A stretch of DNA of 17,428 bases from FW021-bin31 sp964558275. Lineage in GTDB: Bacteria; Bacteroidota; Bacteroidia; Chitinophagales; Chitinophagaceae. Numbering within the stretch: the stretch's first letter is position 1; each line of letters starts with the position of its first letter. The notes under the pieces are model-generated. The model saw only the letters and a list, made by a program, of their open reading frames with translations, made no database searches and was not told the DNA's origin. The DNA lies in the NCBI GenBank assembly GCA_964558275.1, contig CAZLDH010000053.1, forward strand, positions 1 to 17,428, written 5' to 3'. Of this stretch, positions 1 through 6,133 are shown in pieces. A program made the position numbers and the translations under genes.

Positions 1-29
1 CTACACCCCTTTATTTTAATAGCAAACTT

Positions 30-773
30 TTATCTGAAAAAATATTTGGGATAATGAACCTTCTTTAAGAATAGACCTCTGCCCGGGGCAGTAAAATCTG
101 CACTGCCACAGGATTTACGATCCAATATTGCATTAATGTCAGCAAGAGATATTTTTCCTCTGCCTACTTTCAACATGGTAGCTACCAGCCCTCTTACCAT
201 TCCTCTCAAGAAACGATTTGCTTTTATCTCAAATACAATACAGTCCGCTGTCCTTAACCATTCAGCTTCCTGAATATCACAATAAAAATTATTGACTTGT
301 GTATTTCTTTTAGAAAAGGAGCTAAAATCTCTTCTTCCCACAATAGATTTTGCTACCATATTCATCTTTTCCAAATTAACAGGAAAGGGATAAAAATAAC
401 CAAAGTCCTTTAAAAAAGGGTCTTTCTGAGTGTAGATAACATATTTATAGGATCGGGCGGTAGCAGAAAAACGCGCATGTGCATCAGGAGGCATTTTATA
501 AACATGGCGTAATGCGATGCTTGGCGGTAAAATGGCATTAATATTATAAACTCTTTTTAAGATTTCATCCGTCTCCAAATCTACATGCAGAAAATTCTGG
601 TAAGCATGTACTCCCGCATCCGTCCTGCTCGATCCATAGGTAACTATTTTTTCTTTTAAAATAACTTCAAGGCTTTGGTTGAGTTCTCCCTGAACTGTCG
701 GTGCATTATTTTGAATCTGAAAACCTGAATGTATTTGTCCGTCGTAAGCTACTTCCAAAAAAAATCTTGACAT
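30..773 (-). CDS. truA: tRNA pseudouridine(38-40) synthase TruA
   Basis: TruA isomerises uridines 38-40 of the tRNA anticodon arm to pseudouridine in the cytoplasm. The 247-residue product has the family's usual length. The N-terminus shows the core beta strand (FFLEVAYDG, residues 4-12) and a GFQIQ segment at 17-21. The catalytic motif SSRTDAGVHA (48-57) places the nucleophilic Asp at D52. The C-terminal half has the expected RFLRGMVRG-type segment. The start is an ATG 12 bases after the stop of the upstream DUF4476 gene on the same strand, and no promoter is visible in that gap, so the two are probably co-transcribed. The stop lies near the window edge, so its downstream partner cannot be seen. 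Family identity is very secure. Confidence 0.97.
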   Translation of the reverse strand: MSRFFLEVAYDGQIHSGFQIQNNAPTVQGELNQSLEVILKEKIVTYGSSRTDAGVHAYQNFLHVDLETDEILKRVYNINAILPPSIALRHVYKMPPDAHARFSATARSYKYVIYTQKDPFLKDFGYFYPFPVNLEKMNMVAKSIVGRRDFSSFSKRNTQVNNFYCDIQEAEWLRTADCIVFEIKANRFLRGMVRGLVATMLKVGRGKISLADINAILDRKSCGSADFTAPGRGLFLKKVHYPKYFFR

Positions 774-785
774 CCTTCAGAGAAT

Positions 786-2291
786 TTAATGGAATAATGC
801 CTTAAATCGTTTTTTATATTTCTGACTACTTAAAGTAGCGGATAATTTTTTATACGCTTTCTTATTATTACAATGCGGGTAAGCAGTTTGCAAGAATTGA
901 AGTCTGGCTTTATTTGAAGGATAGAGATAGGCCATCTCTTGAATCTGATTTATTGTCAGACATTTATCCTGAGGAACATTATGATTAAAAGCCCGTAACA
1001 TGGAAGCATCACTTCTTTTAGAAGCAATCTGACTTTTTAATTTACGCAGTTCCTCATGACTAACAAGTCCATTACAATTATTATCCGCCACGGGTCTTGA
1101 CTCTTTTAATAAAGGGTGCGCAATACTCTTATCGTCCGAGGAGTTGGAAGCAGTATCAATTTTTGCTAGTAAATCATCAAAGCTAATTCCTTTCTTAGAT
1201 CTTCTATTATCTGCAGCATCATTTTCTGGCAGAAGATTGCTTTCATCACCCGCATTCCCCATAACTGACGCAGTATCTTCTTGTGATTGTGCAGTACTTA
1301 CATTATCAAAATCAAGAAAAGAAAGATCTGAAACAGACTCCTTGGTTTCAGATTTAGTTGGCTCTTCTTGCGGAGTATCTTGATGTTTGGCAGAGCCCTT
1401 TCCGTTTGATTTCGGCAAAGAAACATTTTTCCCTTTTTGAAGTAGTTTATCAAACGCACCAAGGACTCCGTTCTTTTTGTTATTCTTGGTTTTCTTATCC
1501 TGATGGCTTGCAACTACCGGCTCAGTCTGCGTATTATTGTCTGACATTGACGCCTTGTTCTTTTTCTCTTTATTATCGTCCGATGACTGCATTTTACTAA
1601 AAATGGAATTTGCTCCTTCTGAATCTGATTTTTCCTCTTCTTTTAATAAATCATCAGTCTTCTCCTTATTTTCGGACTGTTGTAATGTCTCGGAGGAAAC
1701 CTTTTTCATTTCATTGCCTTGCGTACTCTGAACATCTGAAGCATCACCGGTTACCGCATTCAACATTTTATCAAAAGAAAATCCGTTTTTCTCTTCTTGA
1801 GGTGGAGAAGTATCTTCCTTCTCAGCAGGTGTAACTTGAGCAATCATGCCCTGATTACCCTCTTTACCTTCCTCTGCATCTACGGCTTTTCTTTTTATTA
1901 GTTCTTTTTCCTTCTCATTCAATGCAAGCCGGCTACCGGCAGACAAAGCAGTTTTAACCGGTTTTAGAAAATTATTATTTTGAATATTTTCCAATCGCAA
2001 GGCTCCGGAATTCTTTTGTATAAGAAACCCCTTACTTCCTTTTTCTTTTACCGAAATACTAAATGCGGCCTCAGGAATATCTTTTTTTGCCAGACCAACA
2101 ATAACAATCTGTTCTCCTTGAGGTAAGTTATGCAGCACTTTATATCCACTTGCATTACTACTAATAAGGGAATCCCCTATTTTGAGATAAAAAGGGTTGT
2201 TGTTTTCACTTTGAAAATAGACAAATCCCTGTCCTTTTGCCGTCATTGAAATAAATAAAAAGCAACAACTTACTAATAAGATTCGTTTCAT
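786..2291 (-). CDS. Secreted DUF4476-domain protein with disordered, motif-repeating middle
   Basis: Function unknown; the architecture is recognisable. I chose the ATG at 2291 because it opens a clean signal peptide (MKRILLVSCCFLFISMTAKGQ, 1-21), giving 501 residues; the frame stays open upstream to 2414 but those codons do not look like protein. Residues 22 to about 110 form a beta-rich domain (begins GFVYFQSENNNPFYLKIGDS), like the N-terminal domain of other Bacteroidota DUF4476 proteins. About 120-400 is low-complexity, rich in K, E, S, D, N and Q, and probably disordered. It carries five spaced hydrophobic motifs of the type FSFDKML, at about 170, 228, 278, 323 and 368. The last 95 residues (about 406-501) match DUF4476, with cysteines at about 406, 444 and 474 by position. 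Expected periplasmic or surface-exposed. It lies directly upstream of truA, a link of no obvious functional meaning. Confidence 0.8.
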   Translation of the reverse strand: MKRILLVSCCFLFISMTAKGQGFVYFQSENNNPFYLKIGDSLISSNASGYKVLHNLPQGEQIVIVGLAKKDIPEAAFSISVKEKGSKGFLIQKNSGALRLENIQNNNFLKPVKTALSAGSRLALNEKEKELIKRKAVDAEEGKEGNQGMIAQVTPAEKEDTSPPQEEKNGFSFDKMLNAVTGDASDVQSTQGNEMKKVSSETLQQSENKEKTDDLLKEEEKSDSEGANSIFSKMQSSDDNKEKKNKASMSDNNTQTEPVVASHQDKKTKNNKKNGVLGAFDKLLQKGKNVSLPKSNGKGSAKHQDTPQEEPTKSETKESVSDLSFLDFDNVSTAQSQEDTASVMGNAGDESNLLPENDAADNRRSKKGISFDDLLAKIDTASNSSDDKSIAHPLLKESRPVADNNCNGLVSHEELRKLKSQIASKRSDASMLRAFNHNVPQDKCLTINQIQEMAYLYPSNKARLQFLQTAYPHCNNKKAYKKLSATLSSQKYKKRFKALFH

Positions 2292-2631
2292 CACACTTTT
2301 TATATCAATACCCTGCATTATAAATTTCTTTCGTTGCATAATAAAAATAACATTCTTGTTTGATTTTCTTTCATACAGCATGAATAAAAAATACCAGTCG
2401 CTTTTAAGTAGCAAAAGTTATTCCAGCTTATCACCGCTCAAAAATTTTCAATCGCTTTATTCATTAGCTAAAGTAGCAAAAATAAGAAAAACCCTCAGTC
2501 CGCTTTGATTTTTCACCTCTTTTATGAATTTATTACAATAGAAGACCCTAAAATATTGTTAGTTCCAAGCAATTAAATCTCTGCTTCAAGAATTAAACCG
2601 TACTTTTGAAAGAGATAGATTTATTTATATT
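2292..2631. other. Divergent intergenic region (340 bases)
   Basis: This gap separates the minus-strand DUF4476 gene from the plus-strand deacetylase. It holds a plus-strand -7 element at 2601-2608 and a possible minus-strand -7 element (TATTTTTG) at 2477-2484. The latter would give a leader of about 180 bases and has no clear -33 partner. The 11-mer AAGTAGCAAAA occurs twice on the plus strand, at about 2406 and at 2471. No convincing small gene or RNA was seen. Confidence 0.5.
2601..2608 (+). promoter_or_regulatory. Probable -7 promoter element of the deacetylase gene
   Basis: TACTTTTG fits the Bacteroidota consensus TAnnTTTG and ends 23 bases before the ATG at 2632, giving a short leader of under 20 bases. 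No good TTG (-33) is found at the usual distance, so this rests on the -7 box and its position. Confidence 0.55.
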
Positions 2632-3264
2632 ATGGCATATTTCACACGAACTCCGGCTTGGATGAGAGCATTTCATAAAAAAGGTATTTGGAAATTAAAT
2701 CCTGCCGAAAAGACGGTTTATCTGACTTTTGATGATGGTCCTAACCCTGATACAACGTCCTTTATACTTGAAGAATTAAAAAAATATAATGCCAAAGCTA
2801 CTTTTTTTTGTGTTGGAGAAAATGTGGTGAAGCATCCTGATCTATTTCAGAAAATATTTGACGAAGGACATGCGCTTGGAAATCATACACACAACCACTT
2901 AAAAGGAAGTAATACCAAAACGGAAACTTATGTGGAAAACGTATTAGAAGCAAAAAAACATATTCCTTCCTTTTTCTTTAGACCTCCATACGGAAGAATA
3001 AAATCAAAACAGATAAAGGCGCTACAAGAAAAAATTCCTAAATTAAAAATCATTATGTGGGATATTCTTAGTGGTGATTTTGACCCAGACAGAAGTCCCC
3101 AAAAATGTTTACAGGAAGTACTTTTCAAATTTAGATCAGGATCTATTATCGTTTTCCATGACAGTAATAAGGCATGGGAACGAATGAGTTATGTTCTACC
3201 AAGAGTGCTTGAACATTTTAGTAAGAAAGGTTATAAGATGGAGGTATTGCCTAAAAACATCTAA
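2632..3264 (+). CDS. NodB-type polysaccharide deacetylase family protein
   Basis: Carbohydrate esterase family 4 (NodB fold) enzyme, expected to remove N- or O-acetyl groups from a sugar polymer or glycan precursor using a metal ion. All core motifs are present in 210 residues. TFDDGP at 32-37 has the catalytic base D34 and metal ligand D35; HTHNH at 85-89 supplies H85 and H89; RPPYG is at 117-121; MWDILSGDFD is near 142-151; VFHDS at 174-178 carries the C-terminal His (H176). No signal peptide or membrane segment is visible, so a cytoplasmic protein, or one exported by a non-classical route, is implied; the substrate is unknown. This short single-domain form is common in Bacteroidota. The lipoprotein gene 41 bases downstream has no visible promoter and is probably co-transcribed. 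Confidence 0.92.
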   Translation: MAYFTRTPAWMRAFHKKGIWKLNPAEKTVYLTFDDGPNPDTTSFILEELKKYNAKATFFCVGENVVKHPDLFQKIFDEGHALGNHTHNHLKGSNTKTETYVENVLEAKKHIPSFFFRPPYGRIKSKQIKALQEKIPKLKIIMWDILSGDFDPDRSPQKCLQEVLFKFRSGSIIVFHDSNKAWERMSYVLPRVLEHFSKKGYKMEVLPKNI

Positions 3265-3305
3265 GAACTACCACTTTAACCCTATTATTCTATAATGCAC
3301 TTAAA

Positions 3306-3950
3306 ATGAGGTATTTAAAATTCAAAACATTCGTATACACACTTCTTTTAAGTGGCTTTATATTAACCTTATGGGCTTGCGATTCAAACAAAGGAAGGAA
3401 TTCCTCTAAACAGAGGGATTCCACAGTTCTATTAAATGCCCATAAGAGAATGGAGTTCCAAAAAATAATTCAAAGTCCTCAATTTAAAACATGGAGAGAA
3501 GATATTAAAGCGGAGTTTCCCCGATTTTCCAGTAACCAATTGAAAAAGAAAGACAAACACTCCATTCGCAAATATTCTGTCAAAACATACTCTCATAAGG
3601 AATGGAAGCAAATTCAACCATATCTCATCAAATCTCCTAATCAAAAATATGCTGTAACTTTCAATAATTACAAGAATGGAAAGTTAACCTCAGAAAAGGG
3701 GGTAAAAAGAGAATCTGCGGATAATGAAATCAATTTAGTTCAATTGGAGAAGCAATCAAGGCAACGACTTCTTTTTACCGGTCCGGGAACAACCATACAG
3801 CAAATCGTTTGGCTGAACGACAGCATTATTATACTTGCCGGAAAATCTGATGCTAATTTAAAGAATAAAATGTTGCCCATAAGTTGGAAAATAAACATCA
3901 ATTCAAACCTTATAACATCCTATCAATATAAAGCCAAAGATAGTTTATAG
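3306..3950 (+). CDS. Hypothetical lipoprotein, family not recognised
   Basis: I do not recognise this 214-residue protein. Its N-terminus has basic residues, a hydrophobic stretch (about 8-24) and a cysteine at position 25 (LTLWAC), which resembles a lipoprotein signal; Trp at -2 is unusual in a lipobox. The residues after the Cys (DSNKGRN) are polar and the mature part is Lys- and Asn-rich. The C-terminal third contains beta-strand-like segments such as QRLLFTGPGTTIQQIVWLNDSIIILAGKSD. That pattern suggests a beta-sandwich or propeller-blade-like fold, which is inference only. It follows the deacetylase on the same strand with no visible promoter, so a shared envelope role is possible. Its stop lies 19 bases from the end of the convergent PspC-associated frame, with no clear terminator between them. 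Confidence 0.7.
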   Translation: MRYLKFKTFVYTLLLSGFILTLWACDSNKGRNSSKQRDSTVLLNAHKRMEFQKIIQSPQFKTWREDIKAEFPRFSSNQLKKKDKHSIRKYSVKTYSHKEWKQIQPYLIKSPNQKYAVTFNNYKNGKLTSEKGVKRESADNEINLVQLEKQSRQRLLFTGPGTTIQQIVWLNDSIIILAGKSDANLKNKMLPISWKININSNLITSYQYKAKDSL

Positions 3951-3969
3951 TAAATAAATATTCATAAAA

Positions 3970-4209
3970 TCAGACAAGACACATCACTCGCCAGGGAATA
4001 ATATTCAAAAAGGAAGGAATCCATTCTCCAATATGTGTACCCCATAAAAAACCAACTATCGCCAATAGCAAGACGATAAAAGCCAACACAATACAGCCTA
4101 TAATGATATAGAAAACAACCCTAAAGATTATACGCCATACATTATTCGATTTCTTTTCGGATACCGATTCTTCCTCCTCCAAAGTAGAATGATTTGCAGA
4201 ATCATTTAC
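3970..4209 (-). CDS. Out-of-frame C-terminal membrane segment of the PspC protein (-1 frame)
   Basis: This 79-codon open frame directly continues the PspC gene in the -1 frame. Its first codon, GTA at 4209-4207, is what a ribosome would read after slipping back one base on the A9G run. It encodes a polar Glu/Lys/Ser/Asn linker (about 25 residues), then a strongly hydrophobic helix of about 25 residues (VVFYIIIGCIVLAFIVLLLA), and ends IPWRVMCLV. No ATG or GTG lies in this frame before the membrane helix; the only nearby candidate start is a TTG at 4182-4180, a rare start in this phylum. Bacteroidota PspC proteins often carry a further C-terminal membrane region after their PspC domains, so I read this as the detached end of the upstream gene: 300 + 79 = 379 residues if fused. 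The alternatives are a separate TTG-started small membrane protein, or a frame split by a sequencing error. Confidence 0.65.
   Translation of the reverse strand, partial: VNDSANHSTLEEEESVSEKKSNNVWRIIFRVVFYIIIGCIVLAFIVLLLAIVGFLWGTHIGEWIPSFLNIIPWRVMCLV
4188..4206 (-). repeat. Small inverted repeat just after the slippery run
   Basis: AATGATT and AATCATT form a perfect 7-bp stem with a 5-base loop. On the coding (minus) strand it begins two bases after the slippery heptamer and overlaps the zero-frame stop codon. It is AT-rich and therefore weak. The position is where frameshift-stimulating structures lie, although the spacer is shorter than the usual 5-9 bases. Confidence 0.45.
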
Positions 4210-5108
4210 TTTTTTTTTACGAAACCGGAACTGTCATGTGCCCGTGAAAGACTTTCTAAATCAACCTTCTCTCTTCTCATTCGCATTTTTTCGACTCTGG
4301 TAACCGCCTTGGGTAAAACAATCCACAATATAAAATAGAGGAAAATAAGTGCATTTAGTATAGAGAGCGGATAAAAGTATCCTTCCCATACGCCTTGTGC
4401 CACATGGAAAGGGGGATTAAACATTCGAGAAATACCAAATCCCAACAACGGCAAAAGAAAAATAATTCTAAAGATGATGACATCTACTTTAAAATAAGCC
4501 GCAAGCCCGGCAGCTACACCACCAATTACCTTATGCTCCGGATCTCTATAAATTCTGCTTTTAATATTGTTTTTTTGCTGCGATTCACTTCCCGGTAAAG
4601 CTATCCATAAAACAAGATACACCAACAACCCAATACCATAAAATATAAATGCCAAAATAGCCAGAACACGTACTACCACCGGGTCTATTTCAAAATAATT
4701 AGCCATTCCGGAACAAACCCCTCCCAGCACCTTGTCAGATTTATCTCTTTTTAATTTCTTACCTTGTCCGGGGAATTCACGCTCGGATGTATAGCCTTCT
4801 TCTCCTTCTCCTGAAGTAGCTTTCTGTTGTGGTTCTGTAGAAGTTTCTTCTTCCAATTGTTCCGGACGACCCATCGTCGAAACAACATGTTCAATATCTA
4901 TATCGGATATAAATTCGACTTCTTTTTTCAACTTTTCCTGAAAAATTTCTCCAATTCGATCCTCTATATCATGCACAATCTCTTCCCCTCCTTCTTCCTT
5001 TCTAAAATAGAGAGACAAACTTTTTAAATAATCCTGTAAGCTTTCATAAGCAGTATCTTCAATAGGAATTAACCTTCCTGCCAAATTAATATTCATCACT
5101 TTTTTCAT
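4206..5108 (-). CDS. PspC-domain membrane protein (zero-frame product)
   Basis: PspC domains are small membrane modules of the phage-shock / envelope-stress network. The 300-residue zero-frame product has three parts. An acidic N-terminal domain (1-90; INLAGRLIPIEDTAYESLQDYL, then a helical stretch ending STMGRPEQLEEE) is typical of Bacteroidota PspC proteins. A first PspC domain lies at about 118-175 (KVLGGVCSGMANYFEIDPVVVRV, then a membrane helix ending LVLWIALPGSE), and a second at about 183-270 (KVIGGVAAGLAAYFKVD..., ending LWIVLPKAV), with an insert between its two helices. The frame ends in VKKK and TAA at an A9G run, and a membrane-spanning -1 frame follows. The ATG start lies 14 bases after the padR stop, so the two are one operon, under the palindrome upstream of padR. 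The full-length protein may be 379 residues. Confidence 0.9.
   Translation of the reverse strand: MKKVMNINLAGRLIPIEDTAYESLQDYLKSLSLYFRKEEGGEEIVHDIEDRIGEIFQEKLKKEVEFISDIDIEHVVSTMGRPEQLEEETSTEPQQKATSGEGEEGYTSEREFPGQGKKLKRDKSDKVLGGVCSGMANYFEIDPVVVRVLAILAFIFYGIGLLVYLVLWIALPGSESQQKNNIKSRIYRDPEHKVIGGVAAGLAAYFKVDVIIFRIIFLLPLLGFGISRMFNPPFHVAQGVWEGYFYPLSILNALIFLYFILWIVLPKAVTRVEKMRMRREKVDLESLSRAHDSSGFVKKK
4209..4215 (-). promoter_or_regulatory. Candidate -1 frameshift slippery heptamer A AAA AAG
   Basis: In the PspC reading frame the codons are GTA AAA AAA AAG TAA, inside an A9 run (4210-4218). The last seven bases are A AAA AAG, the heptamer used in E. coli dnaX and many IS elements. The zero-frame stop follows at once, and the -1 frame is open for 79 codons. 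The same run would also favour transcriptional slippage or a homopolymer error, so function is not proven. Confidence 0.5.
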
Positions 5109-5122
5109 GATACAATTACTTT

Positions 5123-5470
5123 CTATTTTTCTAAACTATTTTCTTGCACTTCAGTTAATTGATTGACTGCTAAAGAAAGTTGTTCCCAAGTTTCTTCCAA
5201 GCTTGTATAAAATCCAATTCCTTCTTCTGTAAGAGAGAAATATTTTCTGGGAGGTCCAGAGCTACTTTCTACCCATCTATAAGTAAGCAGACCGGCATTT
5301 TTTAATCGCGTCAATAACGGATAAAGAGTTCCTTCAAAAACTTTCAACTCCGCATCCTTCATCTTTTTTATAATATCAGAAGGATATACTTCCTCCTTTT
5401 TTATAATAGCAAGAATGCAATATTCCAATACCCCTTTTCTCATTTGAGATTGTGTGTTTTCAATCTTCAT
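5123..5470 (-). CDS. PadR-family transcriptional regulator
   Basis: Winged-helix repressor of 115 residues, the usual length for subfamily-2 PadR proteins. The DNA-binding region runs from about 10 to 85: RKGVLEYCILAIIKKEEVYPSDI leads into the recognition segment EGTLYPLLTRLKNAGLL (46-62), and the wing carries the SGPPRKYFSLTEEG signature (71-84). The C-terminal helix (about 85-110) is the dimerisation arm. It is the first gene of the padR-pspC operon. A perfect 12-bp inverted repeat sits over the -33 region of its promoter, which strongly suggests it represses itself and the PspC gene. Its inducer is unknown; related PadR proteins respond to small hydrophobic or phenolic molecules or antibiotics. 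Confidence 0.93.
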   Translation of the reverse strand: MKIENTQSQMRKGVLEYCILAIIKKEEVYPSDIIKKMKDAELKVFEGTLYPLLTRLKNAGLLTYRWVESSSGPPRKYFSLTEEGIGFYTSLEETWEQLSLAVNQLTEVQENSLEK

Positions 5471-5486
5471 CTATACTTATTTTCTA

Positions 5487-5516
5487 CAAAGATATAAAAA
5501 ATATAGTACTATGCAA
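5487..5516 (-). promoter_or_regulatory. Promoter of padR-pspC (-33 TTG, -7 TATCTTTG)
   Basis: On the minus strand TATCTTTG at 5494-5487 is a perfect TAnnTTTG -7 box. A TTG at 5516-5514 lies 19 bases upstream, matching Bacteroidota -33/-7 spacing. Transcription would begin near 5480, leaving a leader of about 10 bases before the padR ATG. The -33 element lies in the spacer of the operator palindrome. Confidence 0.8.
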
Positions 5517-5530
5517 TACATAGTACTATA
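5502..5530. promoter_or_regulatory. PadR operator: perfect 12-bp inverted repeat
   Basis: TATAGTACTATG (5502-5513) and CATAGTACTATA (5519-5530) are exact reverse complements with a 5-base spacer, CAATA. The inner part has the ATG-N5-CAT layout seen in PadR operators, and each arm contains the 8-bp palindrome TAGTACTA. It covers the -33 element of the padR promoter, so a bound dimer would block RNA polymerase: direct autorepression, by position. Confidence 0.85.
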
Positions 5531-5540
5531 AAAATTTAAA

Positions 5541-5580
5541 AAACCTTTAAAAAGAAAAAACGTTTTTCTTTTTAAGGTTT
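5541..5580 (-). terminator. Rho-independent terminator of the four-helix-bundle gene
   Basis: A long AT-rich hairpin: AAACCTTTAAAAAGAAAAA pairs with the arm ending CTTTTTAAGGTTT, with one bulged base and a loop of about 3 bases around CG. Read on the minus strand it is followed by a T-rich stretch (TTTAAATTTTTA). It lies 33 bases after the stop of the gene at 5613-5969 and shields the padR promoter from read-through. The symmetry could also stop plus-strand transcripts. Confidence 0.75.
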
Positions 5581-5612
5581 GGTTTACTCTCTATAAATGA
5601 AGGGATTGAGGA

Positions 5613-5969
5613 CTATCTTCCGGGGAACAGAAGATTAATTTTAGATTTTCCAATATCCGAACTAAGATGTGCTAACTCATTATACAAGTAATCAAAATCT
5701 TCTTTGGTTAAATAATTTTCTATAAAGCTATCATACACCAAAGACCTTGCTTTTTGGGAAGCCTTCTTCGCTTTATCTAAAGCTTCAACCAAATTTTCTT
5801 TCTCTGAGTAACCTTGTTCTATAAAGCAGGGAACTTCTGCAATGGTCGTCGTAATACGCTCTTTTAAAGAGATGCTCTCTTCCCAATCCAAATTTTCAAC
5901 AGTAGCTTGTACCTCTTTAGAAATTTTGTTAGCCTTTCGCCAGATAACAATGTCACTTAATTTTTTCAT
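5613..5969 (-). CDS. Four-helix-bundle protein (23S rRNA intervening-sequence protein-like)
   Basis: A 118-residue, almost all-helical soluble protein. The N-terminal pattern LSDIVIWRKANKISKEV resembles the opening helix (L-x-x-W-x-K/R-A) of the four helix bundle / S23 family, whose members were first found inside 23S rRNA intervening sequences but also occur as free-standing genes. The second helix (SISLKERITTTIAEVPCFIEQGYSEKENLVEALDKA) and the last (FDYLYNELAHLSSDIGKSKINLL) fit the same layout. No enzymatic motif is visible and the cellular role of the family is not established. The gene stands alone between two hairpin terminators, so it is a single-gene unit; no good -7 box was found in the 164 bases upstream. 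No rRNA is nearby. Family assignment is moderate. Confidence 0.6.
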   Translation of the reverse strand: MKKLSDIVIWRKANKISKEVQATVENLDWEESISLKERITTTIAEVPCFIEQGYSEKENLVEALDKAKKASQKARSLVYDSFIENYLTKEDFDYLYNELAHLSSDIGKSKINLLFPGR

Positions 5970-6093
5970 AACTACCCTTTATTTGAAGATCGTCCGTTCA
6001 GCTCAATCAAAAAACTAGATTCAGCTTTATCTATCCTCGATATAATAGCAAGTTAGCAAAAACCTTCAAGTTATAAAAGTTTTCTTCCCACAC

Positions 6094-6125
6094 ATAAAAA
6101 AGGAGAACCATAGTCGATTCTCCTT
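6094..6125 (-). terminator. Rho-independent terminator of yidC
   Basis: On the minus strand AAGGAGAA, a 10-base loop and TTCTCCTT form a perfect 8-bp stem (plus coordinates 6118-6125 and 6100-6107), followed directly by TTTTTATG. It starts 9 bases after the yidC stop. Confidence 0.85.
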
Positions 6126-6133
6126 ATCAATAA

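Noticed and set aside
1144..1834. Plus-strand open frames inside the DUF4476 gene
   Set aside because: They mirror the low-complexity Lys/Glu/Ser codons of the real gene and have no recognisable domain or promoter.
2292..2414. N-terminal extension of the DUF4476 protein to 2414
   Set aside because: The added 41 residues are not signal-like and would bury a clear signal peptide that begins at the ATG at 2291.
3970..4182. An independent small membrane protein gene starting at the TTG at 4182
   Set aside because: No ATG or GTG start precedes the membrane helix, TTG starts are rare in Bacteroidota, and the frame is open right back to the PspC slippery run, so it is better explained as the PspC tail.
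5613..5969. Avd accessory protein of a diversity-generating retroelement
   Set aside because: Avd shares the four-helix-bundle fold, but there is no reverse transcriptase, template repeat or variable repeat anywhere in the window.
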